Program-made: the position numbers and the translations under genes
Part shown: piece after piece, positions 1 to 8,628 of the stretch
Layout of the letters: the number at the start of each line of letters is the position of its first letter
Numbering within the stretch: position 1 is the stretch's first letter
Notes under the pieces: model-generated
What the model was told of the DNA's origin: nothing
Database searches by the model: none
The model's input: the letters and a program-made list of their open reading frames with translations, nothing else
Source of the DNA: Bradyrhizobium sp. Ai1a-2
GTDB lineage: Bacteria; Pseudomonadota; Alphaproteobacteria; Rhizobiales; Xanthobacteraceae
Direction of reading: 5' to 3'
NCBI RefSeq assembly: GCF_000426245.1
Contig: NZ_AUEZ01000061.1
Coordinates: forward strand, 1-53,030
Length of the DNA: 53,030 nucleotides

Positions 1-9
1 CTGAATCGG

Positions 10-267
10 ATGGCCGGCGTGAGTCCTTCGGCAAAAACCTTCACGACCAAACAGGGGCAATACCTCGCTTTTATCCACCTCTATACGAAGCTGCACCGCA
101 GGCCTCCGGCAGAAGCCGACATTAGGGAATATTTCCGCGTCAGCCCGCCTTCGGTTCATCAAATGGTGCTGACGCTGGAACGAGTTGGACTCATTAAAAG
201 GCAGCAAAGGACAGCTCGCAGTATCGAGGTCCTCGTCGATCCCAAGTGTCTGCCGGAACTTATCTGA
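10..267 (+). CDS. LexA-type winged-helix DNA-binding protein (DNA-binding domain only)
   Basis: This 85-residue protein matches only the N-terminal DNA-binding part of LexA. It shows the usual order: a helix rich in aromatic residues (QYLAFIHLYTKLHRRPP), the AEADIREYF stretch, the recognition-helix region SPPSVHQMVLTLERVGLI, and a basic wing. There is no Ser/Lys autoprotease domain, so it cannot self-cleave as true LexA does. It probably binds DNA as a small constitutive regulator; the target is unknown. The start is the first ATG at the window edge and no upstream context is visible. Small stand-alone proteins of this kind are common in Bradyrhizobium genomes. Confidence 0.8.
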   Translation: MAGVSPSAKTFTTKQGQYLAFIHLYTKLHRRPPAEADIREYFRVSPPSVHQMVLTLERVGLIKRQQRTARSIEVLVDPKCLPELI

Positions 268-351
268 CCACCTCAATCCAATCCGTCAAAATCACTGTGC
301 GGAGCCACTAGGTCGTGATGCGTTTTGGTTGAATCGGCCCGTCCACGCGTT

Positions 352-479
352 CACCTCCCCCGCTTGCGGGAGAGGTCGGCGCGTTAGCGCCGGGTGAGGG
401 CTCTCTCCCCACGCTCGAACAGCGTGAATCGCGGAGAGACCCCCACCCCAGCCCTCCCCCGCAAGCGGGAGAGGGAGCC
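352..479. repeat. Composite palindromic intergenic repeat (CCCGCTTGCGGG type)
   Basis: Two copies of a short hairpin core (cccccgcttgcgggagag, and its reverse complement near 457-475) face each other and flank a GC-rich middle with the palindrome gcgttagcgc. The unit fills the space between the LexA-like gene and the convergent cyclase gene. Elements with this core are scattered in Bradyrhizobium-like genomes (from memory). A partial copy is at about 52695-52725 in this window. Confidence 0.7.
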
Positions 480-520
480 CAGCAGCGATCGCGGATGCAA
501 TTCAACCTGATCTCTTCGCT

Positions 521-2389
521 TTAGCCCGGACGCCCATCGTTGTGCCATAGCCAGACTGTGAGCGGGCGGGTGCGTCCTCGGATCAGCGTCTCGCTGGGAC
601 CGGTGAGCGTGCCGCTCTCGAACAATGCCGATGCTGGTCCGGCCCGTTGCAGCAGGTCATCGCTGAGCGCGAGCGCCACGCCAAAGTTGGCCGCAACCTC
701 CATCAGACGGCTCGCCACGTTCACGGTATCGCCGGTCGCGGTGATGTGCTGATAGCTGCCGCCGAGCCGCGAGGCGACGATCGGCCCGAAATGCGCGCCC
801 ACCTTGAAGCCGGTTCGCGTCGCGATCGAGGGCGACAACGAATTGATCCATTGCGCCACCCGATTGCAGAGCGTGACCGCGCAGTGTGCGGCCTTGCGCG
901 CGTCGTCCGGGGCGGCTCCCGGCAGGCCGAACAGGATCATGGCGCCGTCGCCGAGGAAGCTCGTGATGATTCCGCCATGCGCCTCGACCTCGTCGTCGAC
1001 GAGGGTGTGAAAATCCTTCAGCAGTGCGAGCCCCGCGTCGATATCGAGCGTCTCGCTCAATGCCGTGAAGCCCGAGAGATCGATGAAGATGACCGCCGCA
1101 TCCTGGTGCTGCGGCTCGAGCAGGAACGCCGGATTGCCGGTCAGCCATTTGTTGAGCGCCGGCGCCTGGAACTGCTGCAACAGCTCGCTCTTGACGGCGA
1201 AATATTGCGCCTGCCGCCGGTTGAGCCAAAGCTGGATCGACCCGAACAGGATCGCCGGCGGCGCGGCGGCGGCAATCGGCAATGCTGCGCTGAGCCAGAT
1301 GCCGTGCGAAAATGCGACGTCATTGGCGACAGCCCAGATCGCAACCAGCGCCGCGATCGAGAGCAGGCCGGCCGCGCTGCGCCGCCATGCCAGCAGGCCG
1401 ACCACCGCCAGCGTCAGCACTACTGCGAGGATCGCGTCGGCCAGGCGTGTCGAACGATCGCGCAGGATACCGCCGCCGGTCATCAGGTGATCGATCGCAG
1501 TCGCGACGATCTCGACACCAGGCATCACGGGATCGAACGGCGTCGGAAACACGTCGCCGCCGCCCGTCACCGTCGCACCGATGACGACGATGCGGTCGCG
1601 GATAGCCGCTGGCGCGACGTCACCATCCAGCACCGACGCGGCGCTTACCGTCGGCACCGTGCCGCGCGGGCCGTAATAGGCGAGAGGCAGCACATGATCG
1701 ATGTCGGTCGGGATGTTCTGACCGGCGAGGCGAACGCTGTCCGCCTCGATCACCGGATCGCGGCCTGAAGCCAGCGCCGCGACGCGCAGCGGAAACGACA
1801 ACTCGACCTTGTCTCTGGTGCGGACCAGCAACGGAATGCCGCGTGGCGTGCCCGATTTGTCGGTGGTCAGGTTGACCACGCCGACATCAGCATGTTCCGC
1901 GAACGCAGGAAGCGGGCGCAGGAATTTCTCCGCCCGCGGCAGGCGCGCGAGCGGGCTCTTGTCGTCCGCCTCCAGGATCTGGATCGCATCGGGAAACACG
2001 GCGGCAGCGGCAATAGCGGAGGGGCGCTTTCCGAGCGCTTGTGCGAGCGCGGCGTCGCCGCCATCCTTGCCCTGGTCGAGCAGCAAGAGGTCGACTGCGA
2101 TCGCGCGCGGTGCGTTACGGGCAATCGTCTCGATGATCGCGGCGAGATCGGCGCGCGGCAGCGGATAGCCGCCTCGCTTGGCGACCGTCTCATCGTCGAT
2201 GGCGACGATCGTGACGAAATCGGGCGCCGCGCGCTCACCGCGTGCGAGCAGGCGCAGGTCGGTCAGCGCGCCTTCGGCGCGATCGAGGAATTGAACGCCG
2301 CCGTTCCAGTGGCCTATTCCCAGCGCGGCTGCCCAGACGAGTGAGAGCAGAAGCGCGATTGATGTTTGAGGAATCCGGCCGCTTACCAA
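521..2389 (-). CDS. CHASE2 domain-containing adenylate/guanylate cyclase
   Basis: A 622-residue membrane-bound class III nucleotide cyclase. Residues about 1-25 form an N-terminal membrane segment, followed by a periplasmic CHASE2 sensor domain (about 45-295), three hydrophobic segments (about 310-385) and a C-terminal cyclase catalytic domain (about 425-600). The cyclase domain keeps the first metal Asp in FIDLSGFT, the second in FLGDGAMILFG, and the transition-state Asn/Arg in GDTVNVASRL, so it should be active. The start is TTG (2387-2389), because the nearby ATG is in another frame. It begins 3 bases after the stop of the upstream FecR gene, so the two are co-transcribed. The likely product is cAMP, made in response to a periplasmic signal. 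Confidence 0.93.
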   Translation of the reverse strand: MVSGRIPQTSIALLLSLVWAAALGIGHWNGGVQFLDRAEGALTDLRLLARGERAAPDFVTIVAIDDETVAKRGGYPLPRADLAAIIETIARNAPRAIAVDLLLLDQGKDGGDAALAQALGKRPSAIAAAAVFPDAIQILEADDKSPLARLPRAEKFLRPLPAFAEHADVGVVNLTTDKSGTPRGIPLLVRTRDKVELSFPLRVAALASGRDPVIEADSVRLAGQNIPTDIDHVLPLAYYGPRGTVPTVSAASVLDGDVAPAAIRDRIVVIGATVTGGGDVFPTPFDPVMPGVEIVATAIDHLMTGGGILRDRSTRLADAILAVVLTLAVVGLLAWRRSAAGLLSIAALVAIWAVANDVAFSHGIWLSAALPIAAAAPPAILFGSIQLWLNRRQAQYFAVKSELLQQFQAPALNKWLTGNPAFLLEPQHQDAAVIFIDLSGFTALSETLDIDAGLALLKDFHTLVDDEVEAHGGIITSFLGDGAMILFGLPGAAPDDARKAAHCAVTLCNRVAQWINSLSPSIATRTGFKVGAHFGPIVASRLGGSYQHITATGDTVNVASRLMEVAANFGVALALSDDLLQRAGPASALFESGTLTGPSETLIRGRTRPLTVWLWHNDGRPG

Positions 2390-2392
2390 GGA

Positions 2393-2926
2393 TCATTGCC
2401 CGAGGCGCGCGAGCAGCGCATCGACGCGCGCCTGGCCCCAGCGCTTGACTGCCAGCGGCTCGTTTCCCGGATCGACATCGACGCCTTCGCCCGGACCAAG
2501 CACCACCTGGTTGCCGCCGCGCGGCCGGCGCACGGCGACCCGGCCCTGCAGCACGAGCACCGATGTCCTGGCCTCCTGTACATCGACCGCCCATTTGGTC
2601 CCGCGCACGGCGGCAATCGCTTGTGGCGTGTTGACGCGAAAACGATTCTTGCCGGGCTGCTTGGGCGCGTCGAGGAGGAGTGCCTTGCTCTGCAGATCGA
2701 CGGACGTGGCGCTGCCATCGTGGCCTTGCAGCGTGAACCTGGCGCCATCTTCGGCGACGATGATCAGGCCGTCATGGCAGCGCAAAATCTGCGTTGCTCG
2801 CGGGCCCGCCTCCGACGGGCATGTCGAGGCCATCGTCTGCGCTGCCGCAGGCTGGATCGCAAATGTTGTGCAGATGATCGCCAGGCTCGCAAGCCGCGCG
2901 AGCGCTCCCGCAATGTCCCGGTGCAA
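2393..2926 (-). CDS. FecR domain-containing secreted protein
   Basis: A 177-residue protein with a signal peptide (about 1-29, ending QPAAAQ) and a FecR domain (about 55-150: FRVNTPQAIAAVRGTKWAVDV, then VLVLQGRVAVR and LGPGEGVDV). The start is TTG at 2924-2926, supported by a strong GGGGAG ribosome site a few bases upstream; no in-frame ATG precedes the signal peptide. It lies directly upstream of the CHASE2 cyclase. FecR domains paired with CHASE2 cyclases are a recurrent arrangement, and a role as periplasmic partner or sensor for the cyclase is inferred. It is not near any TonB receptor or FecI sigma factor, so a classical iron-dicitrate role is unlikely. Confidence 0.85.
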   Translation of the reverse strand: MHRDIAGALARLASLAIICTTFAIQPAAAQTMASTCPSEAGPRATQILRCHDGLIIVAEDGARFTLQGHDGSATSVDLQSKALLLDAPKQPGKNRFRVNTPQAIAAVRGTKWAVDVQEARTSVLVLQGRVAVRRPRGGNQVVLGPGEGVDVDPGNEPLAVKRWGQARVDALLARLGQ

Positions 2927-3165
2927 AACGCTCCCCTCGCCAAAATAGTCGGTCGCTGCAATGTCGCTCTTTGAAACTTACACTATGTCCAGAAAATGTC
3001 TGCCCGGGTCCGGTGCCAATGGCACGAGCCGACGCGGCGCTTCGTCATGCACAAAGTCATGCCCAAAGTCGCGTCACAGGGGCGTGATGTCAGGGGCGCG
3101 CTGAGGCGGGCTCGCGGGGGCGCTTGGGCGCGATGGGAACCTGCCGATTTGTCCCGCCGGCTCGC

Positions 3166-4140
3166 TCAGTCCGGCGTGAACAGCGCCTTGCCGCGGTTCT
3201 TCTGCGCGACCGCCACCGCTTCGGGGATTTGCGAAAAACGGTAGGTGCCCGCGACCGGCGCGCTGATCGCGCCCGAGGCCACCAGCGGCGCGAGGTGGTC
3301 ATACATCGCGGTGACGTGCTCGGCGGTGGCGCTGTTGAACCAGTTGGCGAGCCAGAAACCGCGTATCGCGATGTCGCGGAAGATGAAGGGCTGGGCAGGG
3401 CCGACGAAGGGCTTGCCGCTAATTGCGCTGTAAAACACGAGTATGCCCTTCGGCGCCAGGCACGTAATCAGGTTCATCGTCGCGGTATCGGCGACGCCAT
3501 CGATGGCGAGCGCGATCGGCGCGCCGCCGGTCTCGGCAGCGACGCGCTTGTTCAGATCGGGACCGTCGACCAGCACGACGTCGCCGCCGCTCGCCTTGAG
3601 ATCCGCCACGACCTCCTCGCGCCTAACGACATTGACCGTCTTCAATCCAAGCGACTTCGCGATTCCGATCACTGCGCGACCGACGCCGGAATTGGCCGCG
3701 TTCTGGATCACCCAGGCGCCGGGAGCCAATGTGACGAAATCGGTCAGCAACAGGTAAGCCGTTGCCGGATTGATGCCGAGCATCGCCAGTTGCAACGGAT
3801 CGCCGTCGGGGAGCGCCCGCAACCAACTGGCATCCGCCTTGATGCGTTCCGCCCAGGCCGGCGAGGGATAGGGGATCAGCGTACGGTCGCCTTGTTTGAG
3901 ATGCGTGACGCCACGACCCACCGCCACGACGCGCCCGACACCCTCCGTTCCCACAACGCTCGGCAGTTTCGGCCGGTAGCCATAGCGGCCCGAGATCATC
4001 AGGAGGTCGCTCATGTTGATGGGCGAGGCCTCCAGCGCGAGCACGACTTCGCCGTCGCCGGGGGCGCCGACATCCGGAACGTCGACGAGTTTCATCACCT
4101 CGGCCGGGTTGCCGAACGCCTCGATCTGGATCGCCTTCAT
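3166..4140 (-). CDS. Zinc-independent MDR oxidoreductase, trans-2-enoyl-CoA reductase (MECR/Etr1)-like
   Basis: A 324-residue medium-chain dehydrogenase/reductase. The N-terminal GroES-like domain carries NMSDLLMISGRYGYRP, matching the N-x-S-D...G-x-Y active-site pattern of enoyl thioester reductases. The Rossmann part has WVIQNAANSGVGRAVIGIAK, also characteristic of MECR/Etr1. The zinc ligands of alcohol dehydrogenases are absent. It probably reduces enoyl thioesters or quinones with NADPH; the substrate is not determined. The gene is downstream of a TetR gene on the same strand, and its promoter overlaps a near-perfect 22-bp palindrome, so it is almost certainly repressed by that TetR protein. 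Confidence 0.88.
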   Translation of the reverse strand: MKAIQIEAFGNPAEVMKLVDVPDVGAPGDGEVVLALEASPINMSDLLMISGRYGYRPKLPSVVGTEGVGRVVAVGRGVTHLKQGDRTLIPYPSPAWAERIKADASWLRALPDGDPLQLAMLGINPATAYLLLTDFVTLAPGAWVIQNAANSGVGRAVIGIAKSLGLKTVNVVRREEVVADLKASGGDVVLVDGPDLNKRVAAETGGAPIALAIDGVADTATMNLITCLAPKGILVFYSAISGKPFVGPAQPFIFRDIAIRGFWLANWFNSATAEHVTAMYDHLAPLVASGAISAPVAGTYRFSQIPEAVAVAQKNRGKALFTPD

Positions 4141-4155
4141 GGGAGTGCCTCCAAA

Positions 4156-4194
4156 TTATATACTACATAGTATATAACGGGGAGGCGCTGTCAA
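4156..4194 (-). promoter_or_regulatory. Promoter and TetR-type operator upstream of the MDR oxidoreductase gene
   Basis: On the minus strand a consensus -35 box TTGACA (4189-4194, overlapping the stop codon of the tetR gene) is followed after 16 bases by a possible -10 TACTAT. The -10 region lies inside an inverted repeat at 4156-4177 with 10-bp perfect arms (TTATATACTA and TAGTATATAA) and a 2-base centre. Size and placement fit a TetR-family operator that occludes RNA polymerase. The gene downstream is the MDR oxidoreductase at 3166-4140. Confidence 0.82.
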
Positions 4195-4763
4195 GAAAGC
4201 AGCTTCATCGCCTGGTCGAGCGTGGCGCGGACGCGCGCCGCGTCCGGGGCGTCCTTTGCCAGCACCATGAGCCCCTGATAGATCGCCATGATCGTATGCG
4301 CGACCGCATCGGGATCGAAGTCGTCGGCGAACTGGGCACGGTCGGCCCGCAGGCGGTCGCGCAGCAATTGCTCGAGCTTGCGGTTGAAGGCCTGGATCCG
4401 CTTCCGCACCTCCTGTTCGGCCACGCCGTCGACGGAGGTATTGACGGAGAGGCAGCCGCGGCTGCCCTTCACGCCCGAACAACGAGGCACGAAGCCGGTC
4501 AGCCAGCGCTGGATGGCCTCGCGCGCGGAGGGCCCGTCATTGATGATGTGCTCGGCCTTTTCGACGATATAGGCGTGGTAGCGGTCGAGCACCTTCAGGA
4601 ACAGCGCGTTCTTGTCGCCGAAGGCGGCATAGAGGCTCGGCTTGGTGAGGCCTGTCGCTGCGGTGATGTCGTCGAGCGATGTGCCCTGAAAGCCGTTCTG
4701 CCAGAACACGTCGCGCGCGAGGTCGAGCACTTCGTCGGGATCGAAACTGCGCGGTCTTGCCAT
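4191..4763 (-). CDS. TetR/AcrR family transcriptional regulator
   Basis: A 190-residue repressor. The N-terminal helix-turn-helix (about 1-50: GFQGTSLDDITAATGLTKPSLYAAFGDKNALF) is typical TetR. The C-terminal ligand-binding region contains CSGVKGSRGCLSVNTSVDG, as in the subgroup with the TetR_C_11-like fold. It precedes the MDR oxidoreductase gene on the same strand with 50 bases between them, and the palindromic operator lies in that gap. The inducer is unknown; an electrophile or enoyl compound is a guess from the neighbouring enzyme. Confidence 0.92.
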   Translation of the reverse strand: MARPRSFDPDEVLDLARDVFWQNGFQGTSLDDITAATGLTKPSLYAAFGDKNALFLKVLDRYHAYIVEKAEHIINDGPSAREAIQRWLTGFVPRCSGVKGSRGCLSVNTSVDGVAEQEVRKRIQAFNRKLEQLLRDRLRADRAQFADDFDPDAVAHTIMAIYQGLMVLAKDAPDAARVRATLDQAMKLLS

Positions 4764-4800
4764 GCCGTCTATCTACGCGTTGGCACGGGCTTCGCCAAGC

Positions 4801-7491
4801 TCAGCCTGCGCCAGCGACCGGCGGCGCCGCCGCCTGTCGGCGGAACAGGATGCGTTGGTAGAACCAGCCGATCGCGACCAGCACAACGCCGAGGCACATG
4901 AAGGACAGCGCGCGGTAGACGCCCGTGAGCTGCGACATGTCGATCACGAACGCCTTCACGATGGTCAGCGCGATGACGGCGGCCGAGGCCATCCGCGCGC
5001 GCTGCGAGCCAACGACGATGCCGATCCCGAGCAGCACGACGCCGAATGCCAGCCAGGCGATCGAATAGGTGTATTGCTCGGCGCCCGTGGTCGGGCCATG
5101 CGACAGCACCGGGCCGTGGTAGAGCCGGCGGATTTCGAAGCTGACATAGGTGAGCGCGAGGATCAGCGCGCCGGCCGCGAGCGTGTTGCCGTAGGCGGCC
5201 GGGCGCCGTCCGGCGACCGCATAGGACAACAGCAGCGCCAGCACCGCGGGCAGGGCATAGCCGAGCAGAAGCAGGTTGATGAAGCTGCCGCCGACATTGA
5301 TCGGCCACAGGATCGGCGTCTCCAGCAGCATCAGGCCGAAGACCGCGGCAAGACCGGCGAACACCGTCAGCAGCACCGCGCTGATGTTGTGCACGATGCT
5401 GGCCGTGCGAATGCGCAGCCGTTCCAGCCCGATCGCCATCGCCAGCGCCGTGCAGACCTGCAGCGCGACCTCGGTGAGGCCGGCGCTGTTGCGGTAGACG
5501 TCGCCCTGGTTGACGGCGTGGCGGATCTCCATGAAGGCGAGCAGGACCGTGAACAGGATCGCAGCCGATTCCACCGCGCGGAGCGACGCATCGTCGCCGT
5601 TGCGGCGCAGGAAGATGCTGGCTGCCCAGAACGAGGCGGCGGGAATGCCGTAGCCCCACAACAGCCAGTTGAAGATCGGCGTGGTGCCGACGGCATCGCC
5701 GACAATCCGCGGCTCGTAGCCGATGCGCAGCACCACGATGCCGGCGAGGATCGCGGCCAACTGGCGCAGGAATGGAATTGGCCGCTGCAGCGAGATCCAG
5801 GCGGTGCCGAGCGACATCAGCGCCAGCGCAATCGTGAGCCAACCCTTTTCCAGCGCGAAAGTGAGCGCAAGCGCCAGCGCGGCGAGCGTGCCTGTCGCAA
5901 ACAGCGCGATCGAGGCCGAATGTCCGGGCCGATCCTCGCGCCTGGTCAGGAATTCGGTCGCGGCGGCGAAGGCCGCGGCGAGCAATACCGCGAGGATCGC
6001 GAACGGGATCGAGCGGTCGAGCTGCGCGATCCGGGCGTAGAGCGCGACCAATACCGCCAGCGGTGTGAAGGTGGCGGCCGCAGCCCACTGCACGGTGATC
6101 GCAGCCTCGGTGAAGCGGCGCTGCGCGAGGAAGCCGCTCACGCCGAACATGCCGGCGAAGATCGCCGCCGTGGTCAGGTGCAGCGAGACCGAGCCGTCGG
6201 TGGCGTTCGGACCGATGCCGGGCAGGGGGCCGCCGGGCAAAACCAGCATGTCCGGATTGCCGCGCACCGCCCATTCCGCGAACACGATGAACACGAACAG
6301 CGCGGCTGCGCAGATGGCCGCGGTGGCCGCCGGCGTGCGCCAGGCAACGAACAGACTGCCGGCGACCAGGAGGCCGAAGCTGATCAGCGCCGGGTCGGCG
6401 TGAAAGCTGTTCAGCACGATCAGCAGCGCGCCGAACAGATAGACGATCAGCGAGCCCGATGAGATCGGCTCGACCTGTTCGCCCTCCGCCTCCGGTCCGA
6501 ACATGAAGCCGCAGACGACCAACAGCGCCGCGAGGATGAATCCGGCGATGACATGGAAGGCGTGCGGTCCGATCATCGACGGCCCGCATTGCAGGCACGG
6601 AAAGGTCCAGAGCAGCGCGAACACGACCGTGGTGACGGCAAGCCAGCGCCACAGCCGGATTCGGGCGAGGCCGAACGACGCCGCGGTGACGATCGCAAGA
6701 TAGATGTAGAGCGCCCAGAAATCCGGCTTTTCGGATGAAACGAGGATCGGCGTGGCGAAGGCGCCGACGACGCCGAGTCCGGCCAGCGCCGGCCCATGCA
6801 GCAGCGCTGCGGCGAGCGTGCCGAGCGCGACCAGTCCGAGCAACACGAAAGCGGTAGCGGGCGCGAGGAAGTCGTAGAGCGCGTAGGCCGCATAGACGGT
6901 CGCGAATGCCACGGACGTTCCGGCGGCGGTGAGGATCGCCGGGATATTGGCTGAGAGCAGCGGTGCGATCGTGGAAATGCTTTCCTTGCGCCGCGTCCAT
7001 TCACCGGCGCCGAGCAGCGCCAGCGCGAACAGGCCGCCGAGCATGGTGCGCACGCCGGGCCCGAGCAGGCCGGCCTCGATCGAATAGCGCACCATGAAGA
7101 AGCCGCCGAGCGCCAGCGTCAGGCCGCCGAGCCACACCACCCATCGGGTGCCGATGGTTTCCTCGAAGCCGGGTTGTGACGGCGGCAGCGGGGGTGGCGC
7201 GGGCGGAGTGCCGGATGGCGCGTCAGGTTCTGCAGCTTGCTCGGCCATCCCGGGTGCGGCCTGGATGGCCTCGGGCGGTAACGGCGGAGGCATGGCCGCA
7301 GACGGCGGCGAGGTCGCAGGCGTGGGCTCGTGCTCCGGGGCGAGTGGCGGCGGCGATGCCGGCCGTGCCGCCGTGGCAGTCGCAGTCTCGAGGGCGTCGA
7401 GCCGCGTGCGCAGTGCGGCCACCTCGTTCATTGACTTCAGCGCAAACGCAAATGCGACGATCGCAATGACGAAAACAATGAACTCCAGCAT
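4801..7491 (-). CDS. DUF2339 domain-containing polytopic membrane protein
   Basis: About 896 residues. The chosen start (ATG 7489-7491, MLEFIVFV) has GGAGG just upstream; an open frame runs 12 codons further but has no better site. Order: one N-terminal membrane segment, a short coiled stretch (MNEVAALRTRLDALE), a Pro/Ala-rich linker (about 45-115), then more than 20 hydrophobic helices to the end, beginning with TRWVVWLGGLTLALGGFFMVRYSIE. This is the DUF2339 family, whose function is unknown. High GC gives long open frames on the opposite strand here (for example 4762-6462), but only this frame shows membrane-protein composition. Confidence 0.88.
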   Translation of the reverse strand: MLEFIVFVIAIVAFAFALKSMNEVAALRTRLDALETATATAARPASPPPLAPEHEPTPATSPPSAAMPPPLPPEAIQAAPGMAEQAAEPDAPSGTPPAPPPLPPSQPGFEETIGTRWVVWLGGLTLALGGFFMVRYSIEAGLLGPGVRTMLGGLFALALLGAGEWTRRKESISTIAPLLSANIPAILTAAGTSVAFATVYAAYALYDFLAPATAFVLLGLVALGTLAAALLHGPALAGLGVVGAFATPILVSSEKPDFWALYIYLAIVTAASFGLARIRLWRWLAVTTVVFALLWTFPCLQCGPSMIGPHAFHVIAGFILAALLVVCGFMFGPEAEGEQVEPISSGSLIVYLFGALLIVLNSFHADPALISFGLLVAGSLFVAWRTPAATAAICAAALFVFIVFAEWAVRGNPDMLVLPGGPLPGIGPNATDGSVSLHLTTAAIFAGMFGVSGFLAQRRFTEAAITVQWAAAATFTPLAVLVALYARIAQLDRSIPFAILAVLLAAAFAAATEFLTRREDRPGHSASIALFATGTLAALALALTFALEKGWLTIALALMSLGTAWISLQRPIPFLRQLAAILAGIVVLRIGYEPRIVGDAVGTTPIFNWLLWGYGIPAASFWAASIFLRRNGDDASLRAVESAAILFTVLLAFMEIRHAVNQGDVYRNSAGLTEVALQVCTALAMAIGLERLRIRTASIVHNISAVLLTVFAGLAAVFGLMLLETPILWPINVGGSFINLLLLGYALPAVLALLLSYAVAGRRPAAYGNTLAAGALILALTYVSFEIRRLYHGPVLSHGPTTGAEQYTYSIAWLAFGVVLLGIGIVVGSQRARMASAAVIALTIVKAFVIDMSQLTGVYRALSFMCLGVVLVAIGWFYQRILFRRQAAAPPVAGAG

Positions 7492-7609
7492 CAGGCCTCC
7501 AGGCGGGCGCGCGAGGGGCGTAGCCAATCACGTCCGCGGTCGTCGCAATCCATTGAGTGGAGGTTGAGCCGCAAAAAGTTCAATCATCAAAGCGGCAATT
7601 CCGCGCGGC

Positions 7610-8119
7610 TCACTCCAGGTCGACCCGGAACGGCTGGTTTTCGACGCTCATCGCGCCCGGCCCGATCTCGTCGAGCGCGCGGACCATCCGGCCCTGCCGC
7701 CCGAGCGCCTTGTCGGCGAGGCTCACCATCAGCCGGTTCGGCGACGCGATCGGGGAGGCGGCGCGGATTTGGCGTGCGATCGCGACCTCGTCGCGGTGCG
7801 GATTGAGCGCGCAGGCGGCGGCGAATGCGCTCGCCGTCGAGCGGCTGATGCCGGCATAGCAGTGCACCACCATCGGGGCGCTGCGGTCCCAACTCCGCAC
7901 GAAGTTCAGGACTTGCTCGATGTGCATTTCCGACGGCGCGATGAAGCCGTCCATCACTTCGGTGATGTCGTCAACCTGCACGCGCAGATGGTTGGCCTCG
8001 AGCACGGAGAGCGGCCGCTGCACCTGGGCGACGTTGGCCATCACGGTGAGGATGTGGCTGGCGCCGGTCAGTCTTACGGTTTCAGGAAGCAGGGCGAGCG
8101 AGCAGACGTGAAGCATCAT
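7610..8119 (-). CDS. Protein tyrosine / dual-specificity phosphatase-like protein
   Basis: A 169-residue cytosolic protein. The phosphatase P-loop HCYAGISRS (residues 86-94, nucleophile Cys87, Arg93) matches HC-x5-R-S. A conserved Asp-rich segment (VDDITEVMDGFIAPSEMHIEQVLNFV) precedes it, as in the small alphaproteobacterial tyrosine phosphatases usually annotated as protein tyrosine phosphatase. The substrate is unknown. It is not in an operon with the flanking genes: the upstream side holds an inverted repeat and the downstream side the DUF2339 gene start region. Confidence 0.85.
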   Translation of the reverse strand: MMLHVCSLALLPETVRLTGASHILTVMANVAQVQRPLSVLEANHLRVQVDDITEVMDGFIAPSEMHIEQVLNFVRSWDRSAPMVVHCYAGISRSTASAFAAACALNPHRDEVAIARQIRAASPIASPNRLMVSLADKALGRQGRMVRALDEIGPGAMSVENQPFRVDLE

Positions 8120-8165
8120 GGTCCTTGGGCAACGTGGTCACGCCCAATTATAGCCGCTGCCGTAG

Positions 8166-8244
8166 GGTGGGCAAAGCGCAGCGTGCCCACCATGCTTCCA
8201 CGATTTCGCTTCTGGAACGGTGGGCACACTGCGCTTTGCCCACC
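8166..8244. repeat. Long inverted repeat with 26-bp arms (GGTGGGCAAAGCGC family)
   Basis: Arms at 8166-8191 and 8219-8244 are reverse complements with a single mismatch and are separated by a 27-base loop. The core is ggtgggcaaagcgcagcg. This sequence family is common between genes in Bradyrhizobium and Rhodopseudomonas (from memory). A single degenerate arm recurs at 15125-15154. Confidence 0.85.
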
Positions 8245-8257
8245 GACTATTCCCCCC

Positions 8258-8392
8258 TCACTGCGGCCAATCCTTGTAGAGGGTGATTCCGATCATGATC
8301 ATCGAGCCGACTGCGACCACCAGCGCGCAGACAAACGGCAATTGTTCCAGCACAGCGACAACTGCCGTTCGCCCGCCAGGAGTTCTCTTCAT
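8258..8392 (-). CDS. Small single-pass membrane protein, hypothetical
   Basis: A 44-residue product from ATG 8390-8392 (MKRTPGGRTAVVAVLEQL). It has a basic N-terminus and one membrane helix (PFVCALVVAVGSMIMIGIT) followed by LYKDWPQ. An upstream extension of 26 codons is open, but its composition is unlike a leader, so the inner start is preferred. I do not recognise a family. It stands alone between the 26-bp inverted repeat and the HD-hydrolase gene. Confidence 0.55.
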   Translation of the reverse strand: MKRTPGGRTAVVAVLEQLPFVCALVVAVGSMIMIGITLYKDWPQ

Positions 8393-8628
8393 ATGCGCAA
8401 AGCGCCAGCCTGCCACACCCATTCGGACAACTCCGTTTGGCCCCCAGCAGCGGCGGTCTGACTCTATCAACGCGAAGCGCTCGCGGAGCTATAGCCAATT
8501 CGGGTGTAACCCTGGATCAAGGTGAAGGAACCCTTCAGCCCTGCCGTCAGTGCAACCGCTGATTCGCCGGGTCGGCGCACATCTGTTCGATAAGGGGACG
8601 CGCGGCCGCTTTTGCCTACCTTACCAGA

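Noticed and set aside
352..479. CRISPR-like pattern from repeated hairpins
   Set aside because: Only two inverted cores, no regular spacer-repeat structure, and no cas gene anywhere in the window.
4762..6462. 566-codon open frame on the plus strand (and a 743-codon one on the minus strand, 4769-7000)
   Set aside because: Both are Arg/Gln/Asp-rich shadows of the DUF2339 membrane protein gene caused by high GC; no domain is visible.
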